NCBI RefSeq assembly: GCF_010093535.1
Contig: NW_022985178.1
Coordinates: 214,505 to 278,504, forward strand
Source: Lindgomyces ingoldianus
Taxonomy: Eukaryota > Ascomycota > Dothideomycetes > Pleosporales > Lindgomycetaceae
Reading direction: 5' to 3'
Length of the DNA stretch: 64,000 nt
Position 1 is the first letter of the stretch. Every line of letters starts with the position of its first letter. Shown in pieces: positions 33,400-44,312 of the stretch. Below the pieces are notes generated by a model. The model worked only from the letters and a program-made list of their open reading frames with translations. It did no database searches and was not told where the DNA came from. The position numbers were made by a program, and so were the translations under genes.

Positions 33400-33958
33400 G
33401 TTAGATATTTAGGTCTGTAGAATTTCCTGTCGGATTCAGATGTTATCGCTGGCATATAAGGCCGTCCGTGTAAGAGTAAGAAGTATACATCAGCTGGGTG
33501 GGAAAGTAGGATTTTCAAAACTCCACTTCTTTAGCTACACTGCTTGTAGACAATCATTTTAGGGAAGGGACGTGGATGGCACCTCTGTAGAGTACATATA
33601 ACTATGCCGCTGTTGGGCATGCGCATCAACAATGCTAGAAGCCATCAGACCACCACAACTTCAACTCCTCATCATGTGCGCTCGAAAACTAAGGCTGTGA
33701 TAAGTGTAAAATTGTACTAGATACATCCACGGGGCGACATATTATACAACCACTAGATAATTAGGTAATATGAACCCCTTTCGCTAGAAATGCCGCAATC
33801 CAAAAACACAATAATGCCCAACCTTCTCGGTAGGTGCGCCGTATGCCTATGAAACGCCATGAGGGCCTTTCAACGCCAATTATCTACTGCATAAAACGCC
33901 TTAGACCTACATCCCGCGTCCTTCATATCGTACAATACGCCCTGCTTCGGCAGGGTCG
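33400..33958. other. Convergent 3' region
   Basis: Lies between the ends of the IF-2 gene (+) and the UNC-50 gene (-). It should hold both terminators and 3' UTRs. No gene is seen. Confidence 0.55.
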
Positions 33959-35072
33959 TCAGACATCCTTCCTTAACTTGGCTCCTGCCCATAAAACAGG
34001 CGCGAGATGCTTCGGTAGATTTAGGCCGAAGAGGCTGACGAACCATAGGATCGTGCATATCCCTATTGGTAGGAGAAGCAGCTCAGTGTGGTGTAAGAAG
34101 GGGAGGGCGTTGTAGCCGAGGAAGGTGATGATGAAGTAGTAGTTTAGTGCGACGAGGTAGAGCGAGTTTCCGACCAGCAGTGATAACCTGGATAGAAAGT
34201 CAGACTCGCTCGTCTCGACTAGCAACTCGCAAAAGGCCTGGAGCAAACAGGAAGTGGGGATGTACGCACCAGTATTTGCTCGCAATGACAGGCATAAGTA
34301 AAAACTGCACAACGTATAAAAACACCCAAATAGGCACAAAAGCCCGGATTGCCACATCCCAGCAGTATCCAAACTCGAGCTCGTTCCCGCCCTCGCCTTC
34401 TTCGACGTTGAAAAGTCCTTGTCGGCGTCGTCCGGGAAGCCCTTTCACGCCAGGTCCGAGAAGCCGGCCGACTAGGAAGTAGAATAGGGTTGCGATTAGG
34501 AGGGAGAGGAGAAGGAAATGGCCGAACATGAAGATAAGCATTATGCGCAGGGTTCGGGCGGCACCGTCGGCGTATGCAAGACCCCAGCCGAGGGCTGTGA
34601 GGAGAAGGAAGCCGGAGAGGAGGTAGGTAAAGGAAGGGTCGGGTCGGTGCCATGTGTTCTTAGTTTCTGGGGGTTCGTTAGACTGAATTCAAATGCAGTG
34701 TTGTGAGGAAAAAGCAGTCGGAGACCTGCGCAGGCAATCCCATGGAGCAAGTAGGAGCATAATAGACAATGGTTGCAGCCGTGCACGCGGAGGACATCTT
34801 ACGTTTCTGCAAAAAATGTAAGTATCGCGTTCGCTGTTTTCAGTGGGGTCCGAGAGACATACATGGTAATATATTGACCTAAAAACTTTCTTTGGCGCTA
34901 TTATCAGGCTCAACATTTCCCATATGGCCATCTCAAAGTCCATCTGCGGAAACTTGAATAAGCGTTTAAAGAAGCGTGGCATTCGGAGGCTCTCGGACCG
35001 ACTCGACGGTGCTGTACCACCAAAGTTCGAGGGCCCTCCTGTAGGCCGGGGCAGCGAAATGTGTGGATTCAT
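33959..35072 (-). CDS. GMH1: GMH1/UNC-50 family Golgi membrane protein
   Basis: Exons 34863-35072, 34803-34806, 34270-34666 and 33959-34187 give exactly 279 codons plus stop. The family is a multi-pass Golgi protein linked to Arf-GEF function and receptor transport. It opens with a Ser/Pro-rich stretch, then RFFKRLFKFPQMDFEMA and PKKVFRSIYYH. After the joins come KQTKNTWHRPDPSF, about five hydrophobic segments (FTYLLSGFLLLTALGWGLAY; LIFMFGHFLLLSLLIATLFY; FVPIWVFLYVVQFLLMPVIA; SLYLVALNYYFIITFLGY; LLLLPIGICTILWFVSLFG) and HHTELLL. Introns of 56, 136 and 82 bp surround a 4-nt micro-exon. Removing it breaks the frame, while including it yields the family's YYHKxTKNTWHRPDP segment. The same window also codes for a Sec7 Arf-GEF, a functional neighbour in the cell, though 20 kb away. 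Confidence 0.93.
34803..34806 (-). other. 4-nucleotide micro-exon of the UNC-50 gene
   Basis: The exon is AAAC on the minus strand. It is preceded by TTTTTTGCAG and followed by a perfect donor GTAAGA. The upstream intron (34807-34862) starts GTATGT; the downstream intron (34667-34802) ends TCTAACGAACCCCCAG. Exon 1 ends in phase 0 after CAT and exon 3 begins AAACTAAG. The 4 nt plus the next 2 give codons AAA CAA (Lys-Gln), restoring HKQTKNTWHR. Confidence 0.85.
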
Positions 35073-35635
35073 TGTGCTTCGGCTGTGGGTTTGGGAGTCG
35101 AGATAGAGGTCCAGGTCCAGGTCCAGGTGGTGGGCTCGGGGGTTGTTCTGAAGCCCCGATGCGCCGTGGAAATGCCTATTGCGCACTATGGAGGAAGGGG
35201 AGGGTTCTCAACAGATAGGATGTGAGAGGAGTATCAAACGGGAATTGCACTTGTACTGCCAAGGCACGTGGTGGTGAATCTGTTCAAAGGAGTGGCTTAT
35301 TCATGACATCGCCGTTTGGGGCTGCTGTCAAAAGCTCCGTGCACAAGCCACCATGCCAAGCCTTTCGGAGAAACCAGTCGGCCTTTACTTCTGGTCGCGA
35401 GCTCAATACCGCAAGGGCTGTCCTCTACAACACAACACAAAGAAGCCTCCCCCCCTCCATTTGTGTCTCTACACTAACCGTGCAGACAAAGACATCGCTC
35501 CTTCCTGCTGGGAGCACTGCCTCTTACAGCCCACCTCCTACACGCTCAATAGGACATCTCCCCAATTGTCTTGCCAGTCGCGCCTGACTTTTCGTCACCT
35601 CGCAGCTTCCGGTCTGCCTCGCGCCTGCCGCAACC
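35073..35635. other. Divergent promoter, UNC-50 gene / RNA14
   Basis: Separates two outward-read genes. It contains a short GGTCCA-type repeat at about 35106-35128. The region before the RNA14 start is pyrimidine-rich, as is common in fungal leaders. The minus-strand frame upstream of 35072 stays open but has no earlier ATG. Confidence 0.5.
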
Positions 35636-38600
35636 ATGGCGGACATGGATCCCGAGCTCGCTTTCCTCAACTCACAGGCCGAGTATGATCCCGCCGGCGA
35701 CTACTCCACCAGCGGCATCGGCCACCCCGAGCCTGTCGCCGACGATGGAGAGGAGGACGAGTACGACCCATCCGCCCTCCCCCCTTCTTATCCTGACGGC
35801 AATGACCGCTCTCCCTCCGATCAGTCAGCCTCTATGCCAGAGTCTCCTGGCAATACTCCGTCCCCAGCGACCGAGAACGCGCTCAAGCCGCAACCTGCCG
35901 ACGCTGCTTCTGCTGTGCCGACGCCGCCCAAGCAGCCTCGCACCATGGGTGGATTCGTCGACGAGAGTGAAGACGACGAGGATGATGTGCCAGTTTCGAG
36001 ACCGATGGCGGCTGGATCTGCGTTGTTGAATGCCTCGGGGGGTTCGTCTGCTACACCACAGCGTTCGCTTACTCAAACTCCAAACAATACACTGCCCCCC
36101 TCTACCAATGTACCGTTACATAGTGCACAAGACCAGGGTCACTCTGGTGTTTCCTCCTCCACTTTTGTTACTGTCAATGACGCTGCTCCCACTGTTGCTT
36201 CGTCTCTTCCTGGTGCTGGTACGCCTGCGCCAGACGCTACTAAATCAGCAGTCCCAGATCGGCTGAACACTGTCTCAGCACGTCCTTCTACCACTCCAGT
36301 CACTCCAGTTGCTACTTCTCTTCCGAAGCCACGTCTCTCACAGGATCGAGTTGGCATTCTTGAAGATAGAATCGCTGAAGACCCTCGTGGTGACATGGAG
36401 GCATGGCTAGATCTAATTGCAGAACACCGAAAAAGACACAAGATCGATGACGCCCGAGCCGTATACGATAGATTCTTTAAAGTGTTCCCCTCAGCGGTAG
36501 GTTGACTCAACACCCTGCTGTGAGATTTACTAATGCCTTCCAGGCGGAGCAATGGGTTCAATACGTCCAGATGGAGACAGACCTCGACGAGTTTAGTAGA
36601 ATCGAACGCTTGTTTGAGCGATCTATCATGGCGACTCCACATGTTGATCTATGGTCAACCTACATCAGCTACATTCGACGTCGCAATAATTTGACCACTG
36701 ATCAGTCAGGCAATGCTCGTCAAATCATTACACAGGTCTACGAATTTGTCTTGGACAACGTAGGCATCGATGTCAACTCTGGTAGGATATGGCATGAGTA
36801 CATTGAATTCATTAAGTCTGGCCCCGGAATTGTTGGCGGTAGCAATTGGCAAGATATGCAGAAGATGGATACACTGCGGAAAGTCTATCAACGAGCCATT
36901 GCTGTTCCTACGAGTGCTTTGCTCGAAATCTGGAGGGAGTATGACAGGTTTGAACTCAGTTTCAATAAAGCAGCAGTAGGAATCCCTCTTTGTCCAAGTC
37001 TTGTAACGGTCACTAACACTTGTTTCACGCTAGGGCCGGAAGAACCTCCAAGAAAAGTCACCCTTCTACATGACCGCGCGAAGCGCGAACAATGTCCTCG
37101 ACAACATTACTAGAGGGATTGACCGAACAACCTTACCCAAACTCCCACCTCGGCCAGGTTTCGACGGTTATGATGATTACATGACGCAGGTCAACATGTG
37201 GAAGCATTGGATCCAATGGGAAAAGGACGATCCGCTTATTCTTAAAGAAGATGATCGTGCTCTCATGAACAAACGTATCGTGTATCTCTACAAACATGCC
37301 CTCATGGCCCTCCGCTTCTGGCCTGAGTTGTGGTATGATGCTGCTGAGTGGTGTTTCCAGAATAATATGGACAAGGAGGGAAATGAATTCCTTGCGCAAG
37401 GCGTCGAGGCCAACCCAGAGAGCTGTTTGCTCGCCTTTAGAAAAGCCCATCAAGTTGAGTTGTCCGGTGAATTCGAAGATGGCGAGGCAGGAATCATTCG
37501 CAAAGGAGAAGCCGTTCGTGAGCCATTCAACAAAGTTTTGGACGCACTGTATGATCTTACCAATCAAACAAAAAGGCGAGAAGAGCATTCCCTTGTTCGG
37601 GCGAAAGAAACTTTCGAGGCCCAGAGGGCAGCTGATGAAGCCTCCCGAGCTAACTCTGACGGAGGGTCTGACGAGGACGGAGGGCAGGATGACGATGATG
37701 AGGAGGCCGCGAAGCAAGCGAAAGAGAAAGAAGCGAGGTTCCAGGCACAGCTCCAAGCTATCTCGACGGGGTATAACGCCGAGATCCACGACCTGAAGAA
37801 GACCATTTCTTACGCTTGGATCGCTTTGATGAGGACTATGCGACGCATTCAGGGTAAAGGATCCCCTGCGGGCACGCCTCCAGGCTTCCGAGGGATATTT
37901 GCTGAAGCTCGAAAGAAGGGCAGACTTCTCAGCGATGCCTATGTAGCGAGCGCGCTGATCGAGCATCATTGTTACCAGGACCCGGCCGCAGCTAAAATTT
38001 TTGAGCGCGGCATGAAACTCTTTCCTGACGACGAGAACTTTGCATTGGAGTACATCAAGCATCTCGTCAATCAGAATGATGCAACCAGTAAGCACTTTGC
38101 TCTTACCCTGCCATTATTTTACTTGCTAATCTTTCCAGATGCACGAGCGGTATTTGAGACAGTAGTAAACCGATTGACACAGAAGCCAGGTTCGATTGGA
38201 CGAGCCAAACCGCTCTTCAAGTATTTTCACGAATACGAGTCTCAATTTGGCGAACTTGCTCAGATTATCAAACTGGAGAAGCGCATGACCGACCTATTTC
38301 CCGAAGACCCGCGGCTCCTCCTCTTCTCTCAGCGATTCTCTACCACGACGTTTGACCCAACGATCGCTCGGCCTGTCATCTCGCCCAAGACACAGATGAA
38401 GCCAGTCATGATGCTTCAGCCAACAATAGAAGAGCCTTTGGTACCGCTACCACCCCCTCAAGAGAAGCGACCGTCACCAGTTCTGAACTCCCCGCGAGTT
38501 CCCCCTGCTTCTCTTTTCCCTATCACCAATTCGCCCAAACGCCCATTTGATGAATCAGATAGCGACTTCACACAGCCTCGAAAGATGATCCGCGGAGAAT

Positions 38601-39011
38601 CACCGCTCAAGGGAGCTGCAGGCCGACGACTAGATGCTGCTAGGCGCAACATGGCTCGTACGTCGGAGGGCATGTCAACCCTTCCCGTTGCTCCTCCACC
38701 ACCAGATTTGCCAAGGGACGTCAAGCACCTCCTCCACCTCATCCCTGGTGCGCATACCTATAAAGAGACTCGATTCATTCCTGAAATGTTGGTTCGTCTT
38801 TTGCAGACTGTTGACCTGTCCAAAGCGAACCTGGCTGCTAGACCGCCGACTCTGGCTCCCAGCCCAGCTCCAGCAACGCCCTCCTTCCCCCCTCCTCCAA
38901 TGGGCGCCTGGGGCCCACCTCCAGCTGGAATGAGTGGTATGTTTTCTCTAGTTTGAGCAATACTAAGAAACGAACCCGCTGACAAGACCGGTAGGTTTCT
39001 ACGGACGGTGA
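35636..39011 (+). CDS. RNA14: RNA14, cleavage factor IA subunit (CstF-77 homologue)
   Basis: Five exons: 35636-36496, 36544-36975, 37034-38087, 38139-38936 and 38995-39011 (1053 aa). Introns are 47, 58, 51 and 58 bp, and all phases agree. The protein scaffolds the mRNA 3'-end cleavage and polyadenylation machinery in the nucleus. Residues 1-235 are acidic, Ser/Pro-rich and disordered. Then come HAT repeats: the segment DPRGDMEAWLDLIAEHR, then FPSAAEQWVQYVQMETD, then RIWHEYIEFIKSGPGI, WREYDRFELSFNKAAGRK and FWPELWYDAAEWC. A charged linker (GGQDDDDEEAAKQAKEKE) interrupts them. The Pro-rich C-terminal part contains the segment LPRDVKHLLHLIPGAHTY, expected for the monkeytail region that binds RNA15 and PCF11. 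The last exon codes for only FYGR and the stop. It starts divergently from the UNC-50 gene. Confidence 0.94.
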
Positions 39012-39250
39012 TTTCCTTCTACGGGCAACCAGAGGTCTGCTTCTCTCAACACCATAATTTTCTTCTTTCATCTCGCCTAGCTGGTAATAAACCCAGTTTG
39101 CGCAGGACAATACAATGACTATCGTGGAATGAGTTTGTTTTACTCAAGTACATGACAAACTACATGTTTCAATGAGGTTCCTTCGCATGATTCGGCGTTC
39201 ATGGTTGCCTACAAGAAGCCCGTAAGTAGACTCAGACAGGTCTCAGGTTT

Positions 39251-39400
39251 CAGGTTCAGATTGGCGTCAGCACAAAACAATCTTGATATTGAATGGTGGG
39301 TTTTACTTTCCTTCCTCTGTGTGTCTAAAATTCCATGGCCTTGTGTGTCAGATTCAGGTTGGCGTAGGCACAAAGCGATTTTTGGATTCGGTGGTAGGCA
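39251..39400. repeat. Diverged direct repeat, 98-bp spacing
   Basis: Copies start at 39251 and 39349. They share the pattern CAG-TTCAG-TTGGCGT--GCACAAA over about 35 bp. The sequence is non-coding, and no function is apparent. Confidence 0.55.
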
Positions 39401-39978
39401 CTGCTTTCTGGCCTGGGTGTATCTACAACTCCATAGCCATGTGTACTCTACTCCAACAGAAATTCAGTCAGCAGCTGTCTGGAGATGTTCCTTTCAATCA
39501 TGCATTTCTCCCGTCCCTCTACGATGATTGGTCAAGTGTAGAACTAAGACAAAGGTTGGTGTAGGACAAAGGTTGGTAATGCTTGGCGCCCCCTCAATTC
39601 AACGTCGTGCCTTCCTCCTGTAGAACAACAACTGTACGATTTACAAAGAACCACTTTGGAATTGCCATCGAACTTGAAGTTCTCATCAGGTGTAATGAAG
39701 TTTCTTTGTGTCTAATACCGCTTCTGATCCTCGGTAGTCATTCCATATATCCAAACTCATCCTGTGTTGTGTGCTTGATGGCTGGCGCGCTCGTCCTATA
39801 TTTCAGCAACTACTCTTACTTCTCCCTCTGTCTCACCCTCTCCCAAGATCTCTACCTATCCTCAGAGCTCCCCAACTGCTCCCTACGTAACCTAAGTCTC
39901 CCCTACCGCTTCTTCATTGAAAGCTACTGCCTTGCCTCTACCGTCTTTCACTTGTTTTGGGAGCTCTCGGCTCATTCC

Positions 39979-39986
39979 TATATAAG
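39979..39986 (+). promoter_or_regulatory. TATA box, upstream Argonaute promoter candidate
   Basis: TATATAAG followed by a C/T-rich stretch. It lies about 780 bp before the ATG at 40768, so a long or spliced leader would be implied. Confidence 0.4.
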
Positions 39987-40767
39987 CCCTCCGATTCTCA
40001 GCTCGGTACCCTCCTTCCTTCCTTCTACTCCAACCCTCCTACTAACTTTCAAATAAGCACCACTACTACCGCTCCACCATCGTCACTTCAACTCTTCCGC
40101 CTACTCCACCTACGCCACTATTCCACAGTGCGTTGGCGATCGGCATCGGCACCACCATCACCATCGCCAGCCCCCTCTGGTACTCACCATCAACATCAGC
40201 ACTTAAACGAACCCACCATCGCAGTAAGTCTTTTACTCCAGCCACCGCATGTTTCGCGGGCCACGTTGCTAAGGCGACGCGCTCTTTCTGACTCAACGCC
40301 ACCGGGGGTAAACATATATTTGCCCATAAACACTCTCGTTTACTCTTGCATCCGTCACATCCTTTCTACATCACCCTCTTCTTGCTCACCTGGAATTCCG
40401 GTATCATTGTTCTCCCCACTCTCACTTTCTCAAAGGAATCATGACTGACATTATCTTTGCTGTCTGAGAGAGTCAATCGCGGCAGCCCACCCCCCACACC
40501 ACACACTAGCTCAATACATCGCTCTCACCGTCCATTCCGCTCACGCTAGCTAGACCAAAGGTCTCACAAGATAAGGTATGCATGAACACCACCACACCAT
40601 CCCTTTATCCCTCCCCTTCACATTCTCGAAATTAAACTTCGTCAACTGTTTGCTGCAAACGCCCTAGCTTTCTGCTCACTGTTTCCTCACTCATTCCAGT
40701 GTTGCACGATATCGTAATTTACTCTTTCAGCTCATCGCTGACATGAATATCAGAATCAACACTCGCA

Positions 40768-43700
40768 ATGGTGGGTCCTGCAAAGAAGCGTGCCCAGGCT
40801 GAGAATAAGGGCTCTGGATCTTCGGAGGGACGGAAGTCTTCGCAGGAGTCTTCTGGTCGAGATGTTGCTACGCAGCGGTCTACTCCCAAGAGCATCCCGC
40901 GCTTGGATGGCAATCGGGACCCTATAGTCCTCGATAGAAACGCGCCCATCACATACACTAAACCCGGAGACCTGAAAAATATCTCGGAGTTCTTAGGAAT
41001 GCGGGGTTGGTATACCGCTCGTGGCGTAAGTTCAATCCCTTTCATAAGCATTCGATTGCACTACCCCATTCCGTTCCTTTTCTTCTTTGGTCATGCGAGT
41101 TATCGTCAGGCAAACGGCATGCACCATCCCCAACCCCTTCTATGATTCATATCATGCTAGAGGTAGCATGATTGGAATCATAACCGTGGCTAGTTTACAC
41201 TGCCGCCCGCTCCATTTTATGGTCCTCTCTCTGCTCTCCCGGGGGTATTTAAGACCGCCCTTTCCTAACCCCAGAATGCGACTTACCTCCCTCTATTCCA
41301 AATCCAACCCGCCAGCACCATCCACGCAACCAGCGTTTCAACTACCATTCTCTTTCTACATCTTTTACTCCTCTCTTTGTTCTCTCTCCTCGTCAAGATG
41401 GCCTGCAACAAGCGGATTGTTGAGGACTATAAAAACTTTCGGCATTTTGATCTTGATGCTAATGTGGACAAGATCGAAATTCCCGATAGTCTCCCATATC
41501 GGCCAAGCAAGTTCAACACCCTAGGCACAGAGCTCGCTGTCACCCTGAATACATACAATGTCATTCAAGCACCATCCACTACGGTGCATCAGTACGATGT
41601 AAGTTTCTTTAATCCCCACCTTTCTTCAACTTCTCTGACTTTGTTTTAGATTGCCTGGGGCCAAAACACTGATGCAACCAAACGTGTGTTGATCAAGAAG
41701 ATATGGAACAGCAAGGCTGTCAAAGCTGCCCTCGGCGAGCCTCTGCACTTGTGGATCTATGACGGAAACAAGCTTGCTTGGTCCGTCTACCAGTCTACGG
41801 TCTTGTTCTCGTATGTTTATGTTCACCGCTAACAGGAACTAGGTCCGGCAGAAAGCTCGACCGCGATGAGATGCGCATTACCGTCAACCTTGATGAAGAG
41901 GAGGCTCAAGACCTTGCCGCGGCAGGCAAGCCCAAGCGTGGCCGAGCCTGTGACAAGGACAAGAATACCCACACCCTCTTCGTCAAATGGACCCGCAAGG
42001 TCGATTTTGCTCATTTGACAGCCTTCTTGAGCGGCCATGCTCCTTGGAGCCCTGACTGCATCGACACCGTCAATTTCCTCGATCATGTCATGCGCGAGGA
42101 GCCATCTCGGAAGTATACTCAGATCAAGAAATCTTTCTTCCAGCGTGGTGAGAAGCGTTATGATCTTGGTGGTGGAATTGAAGCTTTCAAAGGTGTCTTC
42201 TCTTCACTCCGCCCAGTTCTAAATGATAAGTTCGAGAAGTCCCTCTCAGTCAATGTCGACGTCGCCAACGGAACCTTCTGGCGTGCCCAAGAGTTGGCCC
42301 GCGCCATCCAGCAAGTCTTCAATCAAAATCTTCCTCAATTCCAGACAAACTTCTTGCATGCCAAGCGAGACTGGAGGCATTCACAGCTCCGAAAGGACCT
42401 AAGCCGTTTCAAGAGACTTGGTGTCACTGCGACACACAACAAGGAGAACCTCACCCAATGGACAATTGAGGAGATCTGTCAGCAAGATTGCCATGAGGCC
42501 TCGTTTACCGACCCTGATGATAAGCGCGATATCGAGGACAAACTGAAGCGCAAGATCACCGTCTACAAGTACTACAAGCAGAAGTACGGCATTGAATGTA
42601 TCCCGCGCGTGCCTGTGGTCAAGATGACGAAGAAGATCCGGAAAGGCCCGGTTTACATTCCAATGGAACACCTCAAGATCAATCCAAATCAGCGCTACAA
42701 TTCGAAGCTGAGCGATAAGCAAACGTCAGAGATGATCAAGTTCGCCGTTACGCTCCCTACTGAGCGCTGGGCGGCCGTTGAACATGGAGTTAGGTTGCTT
42801 GACTGGGGCCAGGACAGGTATCTAAAGCACTACGGCATCAAGATTAGCACGACGCCTGCAAAGGTCAAAGCCCGTCAGCTTCCCTACCCAACTATCACCT
42901 TTGCCGGCTCAGGCGCTGGTAGCACTATTTCGCCTAAGGATTGCCAGAACGGCCGTTGGCGTCTCGACGGGAAAACGTTTATCGCTCCCAATCAGCGCGA
43001 GATCACTTCTTGGGGTATTTGTGTTATTCAGGGTAGAGGTGCTCTAGCTAAACCCGCCGTTGAGCATTTTGCTCGCTCATTCATTAGGACCTATGAGAGC
43101 CATGGAGGAAAATTCAGCACGAAGTTCAACAAGCTACCCCACATCGTCGACGGCAATCTCGCCCGTGGTGGTGATATGATTGCAGACGCCTGGAATGCGA
43201 TTGGCAACAAGTTCCAGGCTCGACCAATGTTCATGATGTTCATTGTCAACGACCGCAATGTTGAAGTCTATCGCCGCATCAAGAAATCGTGTGACTGCCG
43301 GTACGGAGTTCCCTCGCAGGTCGTTCAGTCGAGGCATGCAGCGCAGTCATCTGCCCAGTATCTATCCAATGTTTGTATGAAGGTTAACGCGAAGCTTGGT
43401 GGAGCTACCTGCTTTGCCAAGTCGACAATCATCCCCAAGCTGAATCCCAAGGCAGCCAGCATTCCGACAATGATCATCGGTGCTGATGTTTCTCACCCAG
43501 CCCCCGGTGCTGGTTCCGATACTGCGGCTTCGTTCGCTGCCATCGCCGTGTCTAATGATACAACATTCACTCGCTATTGGGCTGAGTGCAATACTAACGG
43601 CAATCGCGTCGAGATGGTCACGACACAGAACATCGATGAACACCTTGGCAACATGGCGAAGAACTGGATGACTCGAGTTGGTCGGGGTCAAGCGCCTCAA

Positions 43701-44312
43701 CGCGTTCTCTACATTCGTGATGGTGTCTCTGAGGGTCAATATGCTGCCGTCTTGGAAGAAGAAGTCCGCGACATGAAGGAATGCTTCCGCAAGATTGGTT
43801 GCAAGACCATTCCGAAGTTTACCGTCGTCATTGCTGGAAAGCGTCACCACATTCGGTTCTTCCCCGACAAAGGTAGATCTGACAGGAACAACAATCCATA
43901 CCCTGGCGTCCTTGTTGAGACCGGCTGCACTCACCCTTTCGAATTCGACTTCTACCTCTGCGCCCACTCTGCTATAAAAGGCACAGCTCGACCAATTCAC
44001 TACCAGGTCATTCTGAACGAGGCCGAGTGGGGAGGCATGGAGCTTCAGCAGTTCATCTTCGAGCATAGTTTCCAGTATATTCGGTCCACGACTCCAGTTT
44101 CCCTTCATCCGGCTGTCTACTATGCTCACCTGGCTGCCGATCGTTCTCGCGCTCACGAAAATGTCACCCCAGTGTCCTCTGGGAAGAAGGAGGCTAAGGC
44201 TGAGCAGAAGCCCGAGAGCTCGTCTGGTTCATCCAAGAACAAGGTGGAGATTCAGCCTCTCCTCGCTCTGTCCAACGCTCAGGGCCTCCGCGAGCTCATG
44301 TGGTACGTCTAG
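40768..44312 (+). CDS. Argonaute (QDE-2-like), slicer-competent
   Basis: Exons 41398-41598, 41650-41780 and 41843-44312 give a 933-aa Argonaute. An upstream exon (40768-41025, 86 codons), joined through a 372-bp intron, would give 1019 aa. Argonaute binds small RNAs and cuts or silences complementary transcripts (quelling/RNAi). The N domain includes LGTELAVTLNTYNVIQAP. Linker, PAZ and Mid follow, with CMKVNAKLGG near the Mid/PIWI border. The PIWI catalytic tetrad is complete: D662 (GADVSHP), E701 (NRVEMVTT), D737 (IRDGVSEGQY) and H873 (YYAHLAADRSR), in 933-aa numbering. The spacing matches human AGO2. The C-terminus ends MWYV; the YV end is shared with other Argonautes (human YFA). A Lys/Glu/Ser-rich insert sits near the C-terminus (SGKKEAKAEQKPESSSG). 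The intron at 41781-41842 has a weak GTCCGT donor. Which start is used is unclear. Confidence 0.95.
41246..41253 (+). promoter_or_regulatory. TATA-like box inside Argonaute intron 1
   Basis: TATTTAAG lies 145 bp before the ATG at 41398. A strongly pyrimidine-rich leader follows it, and the ATG has a good context (TCAAGATGGCC). It could drive a shorter transcript that starts the 933-aa form. Confidence 0.4.

Larger units (their letters stand above)
39012..40767. other. Long leader/promoter region before Argonaute
   Basis: About 1.75 kb without a supported gene. It contains a diverged direct repeat (39251 and 39349), a TATA box at 39979 and, from there on, a pyrimidine-rich sequence that looks like a long 5' leader. 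GTAAGT-like donors (for example near 40224) suggest that the leader may be spliced. Confidence 0.5.

Noticed and set aside
34219..34653. 144-codon minus-strand frame overlapping UNC-50 exon 3
   Set aside because: Wrong frame on the same strand; the UNC-50 frame carries the conserved membrane segments.
37133..38095. 320-codon open frame antisense to RNA14
   Set aside because: It lies fully opposite conserved HAT-repeat exons. Its composition is that of a mirrored coding strand, and it crosses the RNA14 intron boundary without its own splice logic.
43362..44156. 264-codon open frame antisense to the Argonaute PIWI region
   Set aside because: Shadow of the strongly conserved PIWI coding sequence, with no domain of its own.
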